Positions 36,201 through 44,593 of a stretch of 64,000 nt of DNA are shown here, one piece after another; the stretch's first letter is position 1, and each line of letters begins with the position of its first letter. Made by a program: the position numbers and the translations under genes. Source of the stretch: Actinomycetota bacterium. GTDB taxonomy: Bacteria > Actinomycetota > Aquicultoria > SURF-47. Where the stretch lies: assembly GCA_003599235.1 (NCBI GenBank), contig QZJE01000014.1, positions 62,001 through 126,000 on the forward strand, read 5' to 3'. Under the pieces are notes generated by a model. The model saw nothing but the letters and a program-made list of their open reading frames with translations, was not told the DNA's origin and searched no databases.

Positions 36201-39200
36201 ATGATTAACATTTTTGTGACAAGCATCACAGGAGACAGCGGTGTTATGACAACCCTCATTGACTCTAGTTAAATCACTGCCACAACCCTTGCTATCTTTT
36301 CCGGTATGAATGCTATGAATGTTAGATACTAAATTTTTATCATTAAAAGCAGCATCTGACCTGCTTCTGAAATACCCAAAAGGGGTTTTGAAGTTGGAAG
36401 TTGAATAACCCTCATCGCTAGCAGGATTATGGCGACCATATAAATGGCAACTAATACAAGCAGCCGTACTTATACCATTATTTTCAAGCTGCTTATCAAA
36501 CTCATCGTTAGGATATTTTGCTTTGTGGCAATCACCACAAGCTCTGTTCTGTATATCCTCATATTCAATGCCGAATCTGTTAAGAACAGGGCTTCCATCT
36601 CCTTTGCTTTCTAACTTGAATCTGACTTCAATAAAACGACTGTCGTTACTAAGACTAAAGTTAACCTTGGCATTATTTAGGCTTTTAGTGCTAACTTGAT
36701 TGTAAATATCTGCATACACTTCTTGCAATAAAGGGGTTTTGTTAGCATCATCAGTGGTCAGTGTAGCTTTATACTGAATATATCTTTTACCATTTAGAGC
36801 TAAAAGACTGCCCCCGTTGATAACATCAATCCAACTACCGTCAGAGATATCAGGGCTGTTACCCGCTCTAACCTGCATAGTAATTGAAGTTCCGCTTTGG
36901 GTATTGGCCTTCCAGTTTAAATTGCCGTAAGATGCATTATTTCCAACATCTTTAACTGATGACAAATAAGTTCCTGATAAAACATAAGATGGCAAACTAT
37001 AACTAATTGTTAGTTTTGGCTGATAAGCGCCACTATTGTCTTTGGAAATAAAGTGCATCTTGCAAGGAGTAGAATTATTCTCTTGTAGAAATTTAATTAG
37101 AAAATTAGCCTCTCCGGATAAATTATCCAAGTCATATTGAACTTGATTTTTGACATCCCAATCTATCCAACCATAAGCACTAGGTACACCAATTGCTGCA
37201 GCGTATTCGCTAACATAGGCATTAGAGCCTAATATGCTAGTAGCAGGTGCACTCTCACTCCAGGAAGCAATACAGCGATGAGCCATTAGTGTCTTATCAT
37301 TTGAATAACTAAAATTATCCCACGGCCAAATACGATAGTAATACAAAGATAAAATAGCAGAATTAATACTAGCTTGCTGAGGGATATCTTCAGAAAAATC
37401 AAAACGTAGAGCCGACCTATAAGTATCATTGCTTAAATCACCTACAATTAACGTATTGTCTGATCCTCTATTAACTGCTGGCCAACCGCCTGAATATTGA
37501 TTAATCCAATTATCTGCAATAGCTTGTTTTGTAATAGTGTTAGCAGTTGAAGATAAACCCAACTTAACATCCCCGCCCTGAGTTACTTGGGTATTATCAG
37601 TTTGCCCTTCATTAAAATCAGGCTGGCTGGTTTGAACCCAGTTTTCATAAATTGGAGCAGTTCCACTGTTTTGGGCTTGATTACTAGCATCAAACCACGT
37701 ATTGCCAGTATTATCAGGGCCTACATATTCCTCGTAGTTAAGAAGCTCTTTATTTTTGGCTGCTCTTACTTGCCATTTAATTGTTTGATCATCGGTTAGA
37801 TTGCTAGCATCGATAATGAAACGTTTGAAACTATTTGCTTTACCGGCTCCGCTATCAAATATGAGACCTCTTTTTTCAAAAGGACGAGCAGCCCACGTTC
37901 CTAAATCTCCCCGACTTATGTACCTGTTACCAGTTGAAGGGGATTTAACAAAATAAGCATATGGCCCAATTGTTCCGGTAGGTGAGACAGAGTAGCCTTC
38001 AGTGCCTGCGTTTACCAGGCCATTATTAAATTTATTGTAATAAACCGCTATGCGACCGGCTGCACCTCCGCCGCCGCCGTCCCAACCGGTTCCGCCGCCG
38101 CCAGCTGAAGAGCCGCCTGAACTGCCTTGATTTCCCCAACCCGCGCCAGCTCCGCCGTTTCCACCTACACCTGGAGCGCCTCCATTTCCGCCATAAGGCC
38201 CTCCGCCTTTACCGCCAGAGCCGTCTTTGCCATCCTGGCCAGCCCCGTAAGCATTCGGATAACTAGAGCCAGCTCCGCCGCCGCCAGCAGCACTGATAAT
38301 TCCGTTAAATTGGACATCATTAGAATAAATTAATATACCGCCGCCTGAGCCGCCGCCTGTTTTATCGCCGCAATTTCCACCCTCACCGTTTGCTTGAATG
38401 CTTCCGTTTATTTCTACATTAGAAGCGACGATTTTTACTCTACCGCCACCTCTTCCCGTTTTGTTATCAGACCCACTAGATAGTCTATAACCTCCCGATG
38501 AACCTAAATATTCAACACCAGCTGGACTGCCATAGCATAATGACTCAAAGTAACTACCCACACCTGTTGCACCACCAGTAGCACCGTAGCCTCCACCTCT
38601 TACATACTTAGAGCTACCCGGACCGCCAAAGTTAGTAGTCGTACCGGGTATCGCTAAACTGCCTCTTATAAAACCCTTTCCCGTTACGTCAATTTTAGAA
38701 CTATTATCAATTGCTACAGTACTACTTGCCCTAATTTCAACACCTTCTACCTCAGTTTGACCGCCGGCTTGTCCGCTGTGAGTTAAGACAGCTCCGTTTT
38801 GCAAAGTGACATTGCTAAAATTCCATACCCTTGTTTGCACTCCGCTTCTGCCGGCATTAAGGGTTTGATTGGTATCAAGTACAAGAGGGTTGTCTGAATT
38901 AAAAGGTCCCCCGGCAATTACACTTCCTTTCCAGGTACATAAAGAAGCATTAGTTCCATCGACAATCAGCTCTCCATCACTACCATTAGATTGTTGGTTT
39001 AATGCCGAAAGAGATACTCCGTTACTTGTCACCTCTAAATCTTTTATAGTGGTTACCTCGGAGGTAGTAGAAGCATTGTTGATAAAGTCTTCTTGGCTAT
39101 CCCACAATACTTGCTGAGCAGAACCAGCAGAGGGAGTAGTGCCTCTAAACTGGGAGGAAAAGAAAAGTCCGCTAAGGACAGTGATAAGCAAAACTACTGC

Positions 39201-39254
39201 TATCTCAATACGCAGATATTTAGGTTGCAAACTAAGTTTAATAATCTTTGCCAA
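33207..39254 (-). CDS. Giant multiheme c-type cytochrome, secreted (about 24 CXXCH)
   Basis: 2015 aa. Signal peptide or N-terminal anchor (about 18-40), beta region with the same WDSQEDFINN...TTIKDLEVT start as its paralogue, glycine-rich region (about 198-406), a DNRLRE-like beta domain absent from the paralogue (about 565-750, DTYRSALRFDF), a second beta domain (about 755-880), then hemes from about 905. I count 24 CXXCH, one CX4CH (CTNEKCH), one CX10CH and a final degenerate motif. A DUF2341-like plus beta-sandwich region of about 315 residues (about 1135-1450) is inserted between heme motifs. Five copies of a diheme repeat (CFTCHxYxGxKLxK...AI...CxACH) fill the C-terminal half. There is no C-terminal anchor: it ends IDDIHKSSTFF. 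Start TTG 39254 with GGGAG upstream. Predicted extracellular electron-transfer protein. Confidence 0.95.
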   Translation of the reverse strand: MAKIIKLSLQPKYLRIEIAVVLLITVLSGLFFSSQFRGTTPSAGSAQQVLWDSQEDFINNASTTSEVTTIKDLEVTSNGVSLSALNQQSNGSDGELIVDGTNASLCTWKGSVIAGGPFNSDNPLVLDTNQTLNAGRSGVQTRVWNFSNVTLQNGAVLTHSGQAGGQTEVEGVEIRASSTVAIDNSSKIDVTGKGFIRGSLAIPGTTTNFGGPGSSKYVRGGGYGATGGATGVGSYFESLCYGSPAGVEYLGSSGGYRLSSGSDNKTGRGGGRVKIVASNVEINGSIQANGEGGNCGDKTGGGSGGGILIYSNDVQFNGIISAAGGGGAGSSYPNAYGAGQDGKDGSGGKGGGPYGGNGGAPGVGGNGGAGAGWGNQGSSGGSSAGGGGTGWDGGGGGAAGRIAVYYNKFNNGLVNAGTEGYSVSPTGTIGPYAYFVKSPSTGNRYISRGDLGTWAARPFEKRGLIFDSGAGKANSFKRFIIDASNLTDDQTIKWQVRAAKNKELLNYEEYVGPDNTGNTWFDASNQAQNSGTAPIYENWVQTSQPDFNEGQTDNTQVTQGGDVKLGLSSTANTITKQAIADNWINQYSGGWPAVNRGSDNTLIVGDLSNDTYRSALRFDFSEDIPQQASINSAILSLYYYRIWPWDNFSYSNDKTLMAHRCIASWSESAPATSILGSNAYVSEYAAAIGVPSAYGWIDWDVKNQVQYDLDNLSGEANFLIKFLQENNSTPCKMHFISKDNSGAYQPKLTISYSLPSYVLSGTYLSSVKDVGNNASYGNLNWKANTQSGTSITMQVRAGNSPDISDGSWIDVINGGSLLALNGKRYIQYKATLTTDDANKTPLLQEVYADIYNQVSTKSLNNAKVNFSLSNDSRFIEVRFKLESKGDGSPVLNRFGIEYEDIQNRACGDCHKAKYPNDEFDKQLENNGISTAACISCHLYGRHNPASDEGYSTSNFKTPFGYFRSRSDAAFNDKNLVSNIHSIHTGKDSKGCGSDLTRVNEGCHNTAVSCDACHKNVNHAVHSSSRYNDTIARDYLDENAAFQSQRKLQCTNEKCHSKGSTLKLQPNCSDCHYLDRSWHEPIDKNGHSDIGDKHISEAFRDNPVGCYNCHKRNNSLTSIHQNKYPDKPCLICHDYGSFDFSGSNSGGGKWTKRKPINIDNFMANVQAKIELNFLPDMKSDFSDIRFYDDTAKVELPYFIEKKEDSVSATVWFMTGSNNSVYMYYGNSSATSSSSSDKFYTIPNHDFENGFGGSPIAIGYGEYCCQVIPNWTRVFASTTYNATVTDTLGYIWRGTNYGGPNPNNDSLFHPGSNKQGTYYAAIGGYSTSGEIKSSNFTLKQGVSKIRFLKGGTGYANCGVQVIRVSDGAVVASLFQGTADTTNFYMFEISGLSSYAGEVVYLRAFDILPSGIENNGTLAVDDFHQVDANGNIIDDFPSGMSCSLGTDSGATGQKLNPEDVIAGIFTGLDDQTDTAKCTECHKENLTWEEGHSGVDHTYSELPTFCSNCHGTMSEQIDVYHTQTLDKGYDCFTCHDYNGTKLDKNKIETAIDSGNKACNACHDDLSMTDGHQNIDDAHTYSPGVEDFCKQCHTQNTDINVLNKFHLNTLNKGYDCFTCHNYSGTKLSKARIDAAIDSGNKECSACHDDLDMDTGHTNYQSKHVLADPLWTITCNECHQTNELTDLHINKFVDFGKSYDCFTCHNYQGTKLNKAVIDNAIQNNDKLCSACHTTFDMSAGHTDPPLTQRHTSEAFRNNSVGCYNCHKEDKLTSIHENKYPQNPCLICHKYEGTKLQNDDVKGGIRVGLADDTDTAKCTECHKTNLTWDEGHAGIDHSYSEFPQFCQGCHGQISTGIDAYHTQTLSKGYDCFTCHDYNGDKLDKQKVETAINNGNKACNACHDDLNMETGHQNVGANHTFAPIPQGCINCHNSFSGRYGLGISVILSDYHSTQGFDCFTCHNYQGTKLNKQVIDQSIADGNKSCGNQDDGQGGQIAGCHSVVDMGLQLHPEIDDIHKSSTFF

Positions 39255-39456
39255 ACCATAACTCCCAGTAAGCGCCTACTTTAATATTATCGACACCAGC
39301 CTATAAAACCTTAAACTAGCTGCGATTTTTATGCATCTAGCCAACCTTTAAATTTTACCACAAATAAGCCATTATTTATAAGTAATAATTGCTAGTATAT
39401 TTGCTTTTCAAAAGCCATTAAACCGCAGGCAAATATGGCTATTAAGTACTACTAAT

Positions 39457-39485
39457 ATTATAGCACAGAAACGCTGTTTTCTAAA
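39457..39485 (-). promoter_or_regulatory. Putative promoter of the cytochrome operon
   Basis: On the minus strand TTTAGA (39485-39480) and a perfect TATAAT (39462-39457) are separated by 17 bases. Transcription would start near 39450 and give a leader of about 195 nt before the TTG at 39254. The leader (39255-39449) is AT-rich and no further motif was recognised in it. Confidence 0.45.
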
Positions 39486-39526
39486 GACACTGAGTGCTCG
39501 GTTAGCTACTTTTTGTAATCTACTGG

Positions 39527-40099
39527 TTAATGTAGTTTATTTATCTTGCTTTTTATTCGTTGAATAGCATTATCTACTGCTTTTACCTGGCAGTTAAGAC
39601 GTTTGCTAATGTCTTTATAGCTTAAGCCAAATAAGTAGAGAAATACTACTTTTCTCTCAAACAAAGAAAGCTTTCCCGAAGTAAAGAACTGATTAATATA
39701 ATCTTCATGAAGCACTTTTTGTAGAGGATTATGGGCAATTTCTGAGGTAGCAACCAATTTCGCCTGATGATTATTCGAAAGGCTTGCTGTTAAAAGCTGG
39801 TGTTTTAAGCTGCTGGCTTTACGAATGGCAGAAAAAATCTGACGCTTAACACACAAACTAGCAAAAACAGAAAAGGGAAGGCTTTGGTCGAAGGAATAAT
39901 TTTTAATAGCTTGATAGAAACCAATTAATCCCTCTTGGAAAACGTCTTCATCATCAGAGCCCTGAATATAGAACTGACTAGTCATTAATTTGATAGACTC
40001 TTTGTACTTGTTAAATAAAATACCAAATGCTATGTCGCAACCGTCTTTGGCTGATATAAGCAATAGATTATCTCTTGGCAACTCAGAGTTATTAGGCAT
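39527..40099 (-). CDS. SigH-like alternative sigma factor
   Basis: 190 aa. Region 2 is intact (AFGILFNKYKESIKL, then DEDVFQEGLIGFYQAIKNY and FSVFASLCVKRQIFSAIRKA), and region 4 with a helix-turn-helix ends the protein (YKDISKRLNCQVKAVDNAIQRIKSK). LCVKRQI and the pattern LIGFYQAIKNY match the Bacillus SigH branch, which controls post-exponential and early differentiation genes; the target genes here are unknown. The ATG is preceded by AGGT. It is just upstream of the cytochrome operon on the same strand, but a 272-base gap with its own promoter separates them. Confidence 0.88.
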   Translation of the reverse strand: MPNNSELPRDNLLLISAKDGCDIAFGILFNKYKESIKLMTSQFYIQGSDDEDVFQEGLIGFYQAIKNYSFDQSLPFSVFASLCVKRQIFSAIRKASSLKHQLLTASLSNNHQAKLVATSEIAHNPLQKVLHEDYINQFFTSGKLSLFERKVVFLYLFGLSYKDISKRLNCQVKAVDNAIQRIKSKINKLH

Positions 40100-40219
40100 G
40101 TTACCTGCAAAATACAGGCTGCCTAGAATGGTTACAAGCCAAGAAATTAGTGATTTTTTTGACTAATAATTAGGGTCTAAATCAGTAAGTAGGTTGTCGT
40201 TAGTAGTAAGTAGTGTTGA

Positions 40220-41104
40220 TTAATAACCTAATAAGCTGAAAATTACTTCAGAGAAGCCGATGTTCATCTCAGCTTCGGTTACAAAGACGTTGTCATATTT
40301 AAGAATTTCTTCTTTTATTCCTTTAGTGAACTTGCTGATAGCATTTTTCACTAAGAATAAAGCCCCCACTTCCCGCGCTAGGGGTAAATCAGATAAAGCG
40401 TCTCCAATTGCAATGGTCTGTGTTTTTAAGAACCCTCTTTTTTGGATGTCGAAGGCTAGACCTTCTTCCTTGCCACAACCCTCTGGTAAAAGATGATAGG
40501 CATGAACCTCTGCAATATCGTCGTTAAGAGTTCCCCGTCTGCCGATTACTCCATTGTCGATAATCTGCAACTCAAAAAAACCCTTACTATCTAGTAGGGC
40601 GTTAGCTTCAGCAAGGTCGATATAGCCTCTAAAGACATGGGTGCACTTACGACCTTCTGACCAGGGTGTATGATACTCAAGATAGCCCTTATAATGCTTA
40701 AACAAGGAATCTATGGCCCCGGTATTGGTTATTGCTTGATGTAGAGTTTGGCCGTTAACTATCTTTAGATTGCCTGATAAGTTGTTGCTTTCCTTGCCTA
40801 AGTCATATTCAACTTGGCAGCCTAGTTCGGCTATGTAATTTCTTAATCCTAAAATACGAGCGTCTCCAAAAAGCTGGCGAGCCGAGCGGCCGGATACCAT
40901 AACTACGTCTATATTATTTGTCCTGGCTTTAATTAATGCTTTGGCCGGATACAGACTTAAGTTCCTAGAGGAAGTTAAAAAGAGACTGCCGTCAGGACCA
41001 AGCATCGTGCCGTCGACATCTGTATAGATGACCTTTAAGTCAGTTACTAACTTTTTTATATTCTTTAGATTATCTGCAATACTTAGATGATCAACGTTTG
41101 GCAT
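40220..41104 (-). CDS. HAD phosphatase, probable glucosyl/mannosyl-3-phosphoglycerate phosphatase
   Basis: 294 aa. HAD motif I is IYTDVDGTMLGPDG near residue 26 (nucleophile Asp and acid Asp), motif II is VMVSGRSARQL, and motif IV is IAIGDALSDLPLA. A Cof-type C2 cap lies between. It overlaps the end of the GpgS-like gene by 14 bases, so it most likely removes the phosphate from the product of that enzyme to give glucosylglycerate or mannosylglycerate. In some bacteria this step is done by a HAD enzyme, in others by a different fold. The start is ATG 41104. Confidence 0.85.
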   Translation of the reverse strand: MPNVDHLSIADNLKNIKKLVTDLKVIYTDVDGTMLGPDGSLFLTSSRNLSLYPAKALIKARTNNIDVVMVSGRSARQLFGDARILGLRNYIAELGCQVEYDLGKESNNLSGNLKIVNGQTLHQAITNTGAIDSLFKHYKGYLEYHTPWSEGRKCTHVFRGYIDLAEANALLDSKGFFELQIIDNGVIGRRGTLNDDIAEVHAYHLLPEGCGKEEGLAFDIQKRGFLKTQTIAIGDALSDLPLAREVGALFLVKNAISKFTKGIKEEILKYDNVFVTEAEMNIGFSEVIFSLLGY

Positions 41105-42047
41105 ACTCAGGAACCTCTATCATTGGCGCTCTTTTTACTACTTCAATTTTATGTTTATCTACCCTGCATTTCCCATCATTGCAGCTGGGAATATTTAATA
41201 TGTCATTGATGTCTTGGTTTAGGGTTATTCTGCCGTCCTCTTGCAGCATCTCAAAAACTGCTTCTAAAATAGCAAAAGACATCCGCCCTAAAGCCATCGT
41301 AGATTGATTAGCATGAATACGTTCAGCCATATCAACTTGGCCTATTGAGCCAGCTCCGAACTTCCTTAATATCTCTACCAGCATTCCAGTCTCAACTGCA
41401 TATCCGGTATAGAAAGGGATTTGCTCTAAAACATCGCGGTAGCCGCCGTACTCTCCTGACAATGGCTGTATAATACCAGCTAGCTCGGGATAAAACAGAT
41501 TAAGAATAGGCCGGGCAACAAGCTCAGTAACCCGTCCTCCGCCGGTTTCTTCTAAGCGCCCGGCAATATGAATGGGACGCCTATAGAAAGCTTTAACATA
41601 CTTTACTTCTTCTTTTAGAAGCGCACCTACCAACCCGTAGATAAAATGGCTGTTGAAATTTTCGATGTCAGAATCAACCCAGATAACGATATCACCATCT
41701 AAAACCGCCAAGCTTTTCCATAAAGCCTCGCCTTTGCCTTTTTGAATCCCTACCGAAGGCAAAATCTCATCTTCAAAAAATACAGCTACCTCATGATTTT
41801 TAGCAATTCGTACCGTTTGGTCATCGGAGTGGCCGTCAATAATAGCTAATTGGTCAACCAGGGGATAGTCTTCCATTAATTCTTTTTTAATAATACCTAA
41901 TATTGGACCAAGAGTAATATCAACATTTTTGGTTGGCAAGCCCACGCTTATCTTTAAACCGCGCTCATTTTTAAGCCGGACAAGCTCCTCAATATCACCA
42001 TAACTTTGGTGATGATAAGTTCTTTTTTTTAACCAATTATCTATCAA
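41091..42047 (-). CDS. gpgS: Glucosyl-3-phosphoglycerate synthase-like glycosyltransferase (GT81)
   Basis: 318 aa. It transfers a hexose from a nucleotide sugar to 3-phosphoglycerate. Family marks: KISVGLPTKNVD, an Asp-rich metal site IVIWVDSDIENF, ELVARPILNLFYPELAGI, QPLSGEYGGYRDVLEQIPF and TGYAVETGMLVEIL, followed by IGQVDMAERIHANQ; these are typical of GpgS from actinobacteria. The TTG start is preceded by AAGGAGC. It is coupled to the HAD phosphatase gene. The product would be glucosylglycerate, a compatible solute and precursor of methylglucose polysaccharides. Nucleotide-sugar choice (UDP- or NDP-glucose) cannot be read from sequence. Confidence 0.9.
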   Translation of the reverse strand: MIDNWLKKRTYHHQSYGDIEELVRLKNERGLKISVGLPTKNVDITLGPILGIIKKELMEDYPLVDQLAIIDGHSDDQTVRIAKNHEVAVFFEDEILPSVGIQKGKGEALWKSLAVLDGDIVIWVDSDIENFNSHFIYGLVGALLKEEVKYVKAFYRRPIHIAGRLEETGGGRVTELVARPILNLFYPELAGIIQPLSGEYGGYRDVLEQIPFYTGYAVETGMLVEILRKFGAGSIGQVDMAERIHANQSTMALGRMSFAILEAVFEMLQEDGRITLNQDINDILNIPSCNDGKCRVDKHKIEVVKRAPMIEVPEYAKR

Positions 42048-42200
42048 AGATTGCTCCTTGGTTGAAGTTCCTCGTTAATCGTTCATTGTTCATAGAGATT
42101 AATGATGGTTTTTTTTTAATAAAATTGATACCATGAACCGTGAACTATGAACCAAGAACGCTTTTAATGATTATACACTAACAAACCTTAGGAGTAGTTG

Positions 42201-43205
42201 TTGTCAGAGATAAGAAAGGACCCTTTAAGCAATGACTGGGTTATAATCGCTTCCGAACGAGGTGGACGGCCCACTGACCTAAAAACCGAAACCACTAAAG
42301 AAGAGAAAGGAAAGTTTTGTCCTTTTTGCGACAGCTCCGAGGTTTCTGAGCCGGTAAAACCGCACTCCATTTGCGCCGCCACTTTTGCTCCTGATGGAAA
42401 GTGGATGACCCGGATATTGCCAAATAAATATCCTGCCCTGATGCCAGAACCAATACTAGCTCAAAGAGAGATGGACGACCTTTATCATTGCTTAACCGGT
42501 GTTGGAGGTCATGAGATATTGGTAGACAGCCCCAAGCATGATGAAACTTTAGCTACTATGAGCAAAGAACAAATAGAAGCCATTATTACTAATTACCAGT
42601 GCCGTTATTCGTACTGGCGCAAAGACCCCAGAATCACTTATCTATCGGTATTTAAAAACCACGGCAAAGTTGCCGGAGCGTCGCTACACCACCCGCATTC
42701 GCAGCTGGTGGCTACACCATTAATTCCGCCACGGCTGACCACCGAACTTAATGAGAGTAAAGAATACTTTAAACTGAATAATGAATGTTTGATGTGTAAA
42801 ATACTTAAAACAGAATTAGAAAACAAACACCGGTTAATATTCGAAAACAATAGCGTCGCTGCTTTTTGCAGTTTTGCCCCCCGCTTTCCCTTTGAAAGTT
42901 TAATTGTTCCTAAAAGACACTCTGCTTCGCTAGAAGAAATTACTAAAGAAGAGATATCTGATTTAGCAGAAGCAATGTCTGTGATATTTAAAAAGCTAGA
43001 CAAACTACTAAACGATCCACCGTTTAATTATCTAATTCACGTAGCACCTTTGCGCACTCCGGGACTGCTTTATTATCACTGGCATATCGAAGTAATTTTA
43101 AGGCTATCTCAACCTGCCGGCTTTGAATGGGGCTCTGGCGTCTATATCAATAGCGTCCCTCCTGAGGATGCCGCTTTAGAGCTAAATAAAGTTAAAATAA
43201 GATGA
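42201..43205 (+). CDS. galT: Galactose-1-phosphate uridylyltransferase
   Basis: 334 aa. Leloir-pathway enzyme that exchanges UMP between UDP-glucose and galactose-1-phosphate. The histidine-triad active site is GASLHHPHSQLVATP near residue 160 (nucleophile H-x-H), zinc ligands include FCPFC near 35, and the C-terminal half contains YYHWHIEVILRL. Of two adjacent TTG codons, 42201 is chosen because GGAG lies 6 bases upstream and gives MSEIRKDPLSNDWV. The stop overlaps the DUF362 start by 4 bases (ATGA). galK and galE are not in the window; in many anaerobes this enzyme acts in general nucleotide-sugar metabolism. Confidence 0.93.
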   Translation: MSEIRKDPLSNDWVIIASERGGRPTDLKTETTKEEKGKFCPFCDSSEVSEPVKPHSICAATFAPDGKWMTRILPNKYPALMPEPILAQREMDDLYHCLTGVGGHEILVDSPKHDETLATMSKEQIEAIITNYQCRYSYWRKDPRITYLSVFKNHGKVAGASLHHPHSQLVATPLIPPRLTTELNESKEYFKLNNECLMCKILKTELENKHRLIFENNSVAAFCSFAPRFPFESLIVPKRHSASLEEITKEEISDLAEAMSVIFKKLDKLLNDPPFNYLIHVAPLRTPGLLYYHWHIEVILRLSQPAGFEWGSGVYINSVPPEDAALELNKVKIR

Positions 43206-44302
43206 GTAAAGTATTTTTTGCTAACAATCGCGCCAAGAATAATATGGGCTTGCTCGATAAATTAGATAAGTTAATCGAGCAACTTAATTTATCCTCTAAG
43301 ATTGAAGAAGGCGATTTAGTTGCCATTAAAACTCACTTCGGCGAAAGGGGCAACACTGCTTTTGTACCAGCTCCTTTTTTGGGGCGAATTGTAAAAGCGG
43401 TTAAGGATGCAGGCGGCTTGCCTTTTCTAACTGATGCTAACACTTTATATAAAGGCTCGCGTTCAAACGCCATTGATCATATCAACACTGCTGTTGAAAA
43501 CGGCTTTTCATATGCTACCACCCGCGCCCCGGTTATCATAGCCGATGGTCTTGATGGCAAAGATTATCGCAGTGTCCCTATTGAGGCAAAACATTACAAG
43601 GAAGTAAAAATCGGCTCGGCGGCAGTTAGGGCAGATGCCATGATAGTAGTTACCCATTTTAAAGGCCATGAGATGACCGGTTTTGGCGGAGCCATTAAAA
43701 ATGTCGGTATGGGGCTTGGAAGTAGAAGCGCAAAACAGATGATGCACAGCTCAGCATTGCCAACAGTTAACTTAAATAAATGCACCGCTTGCCAAAAATG
43801 CATCCCTTGGTGTCCCACAGATGCAATTACTATGGTAAAAAATAAGGCAGTAATCGATAGAGAAAAATGCTATGGCTGTGGTGAATGTGTAGTTACTTGC
43901 CGCTTTGGAGCCATCGATATCCAATGGAAAACAAGCTCTGATGAAATGCAAGAACGAATTGTCGAGCACACCCTGGGGGCCTTAAAAAATAAAGACAATA
44001 AAACAATTTTCTTAAATTTCTTGCTAAACATCACTCCCGATTGCGATTGTTGGTCTTGGAGTGATGCCCCGATTGTAGAGGACATCGGCATACTGGCCTC
44101 TGATGATATCGTTGCCATTGACAAAGCAAGCCTGGATTTAGTCAACAAGGCCATCGGCATCAAGACAAACCGACTAGATGACCCAGATGCTCTAGACAAA
44201 TTCAAGCATATTTTCCCTGATATCGACCATAGCGCCCAACTAACCTATGGTGAAAAACTTGGTCTGGGAACAAAGGATTACAGGTTAATAAAAATAGGTT
44301 AG
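43202..44302 (+). CDS. DUF362 protein with two [4Fe-4S] ferredoxin motifs
   Basis: 366 aa. The N-terminal DUF362 domain (about 1-185) contains VAIKTHFGERGN, FLTDANTLYKG and VVTHFKGHEMTGFGGAIKN. Two CX2CX2CX3C clusters follow, CTACQKCIPWCP near 194 and CYGCGECVVTC near 224, and the C-terminal domain again belongs to the DUF362 fold (VDIGILASDDIVAIDKASLDLVN-like). Function of the family is not settled; such proteins are common in anaerobes. The ATG overlaps the galT stop by 4 bases. A 56-aa ferredoxin gene follows 77 bases downstream. Confidence 0.88.
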   Translation: MSKVFFANNRAKNNMGLLDKLDKLIEQLNLSSKIEEGDLVAIKTHFGERGNTAFVPAPFLGRIVKAVKDAGGLPFLTDANTLYKGSRSNAIDHINTAVENGFSYATTRAPVIIADGLDGKDYRSVPIEAKHYKEVKIGSAAVRADAMIVVTHFKGHEMTGFGGAIKNVGMGLGSRSAKQMMHSSALPTVNLNKCTACQKCIPWCPTDAITMVKNKAVIDREKCYGCGECVVTCRFGAIDIQWKTSSDEMQERIVEHTLGALKNKDNKTIFLNFLLNITPDCDCWSWSDAPIVEDIGILASDDIVAIDKASLDLVNKAIGIKTNRLDDPDALDKFKHIFPDIDHSAQLTYGEKLGLGTKDYRLIKIG

Positions 44303-44379
44303 TTTCCAGAAATTGACATTTCTTATCCTCATTAGATATATTTAAAGAGTTAATACTAACTTCTAAAAAAAGGGGATAA

Positions 44380-44550
44380 ATGGCCTACAAGATAACTACT
44401 GATTGTACTGGTTGTGGTATTTGCGAAGAACAATGTCCGCATGGAGCAATATCTGAGAGCTCCGAACTATTTGATATCGATAGCGAAATCTGTAATAACT
44501 GTGGCGACTGCCAGGAAATCTGTCCCCAAGAAGCCATTGTTAGTCGATAA
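44380..44550 (+). CDS. Small 2[4Fe-4S] ferredoxin
   Basis: 56 aa, MAYKITTDCTGCGICEEQCP and onward. Two CX2CX2CX3CP motifs (CTGCGICEEQCP and CNNCGDCQEICP) bind two [4Fe-4S] clusters in the clostridial ferredoxin fold. ATG 44380 follows AAAAAGGGG at good spacing. It carries electrons among soluble redox enzymes. It is downstream of galT and the DUF362 protein on the same strand and may share their transcript; convergent purF follows. Confidence 0.93.
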   Translation: MAYKITTDCTGCGICEEQCPHGAISESSELFDIDSEICNNCGDCQEICPQEAIVSR

Positions 44551-44593
44551 TCCTAAAATCCTGAACTGAATGTTTTTTCCTAGAGCTTACCGC

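Noticed and set aside
32000..38500. CRISPR array or satellite in the glycine-rich regions
   Set aside because: The repeats are irregular glycine codons in a coding frame, without constant repeats and spacers.
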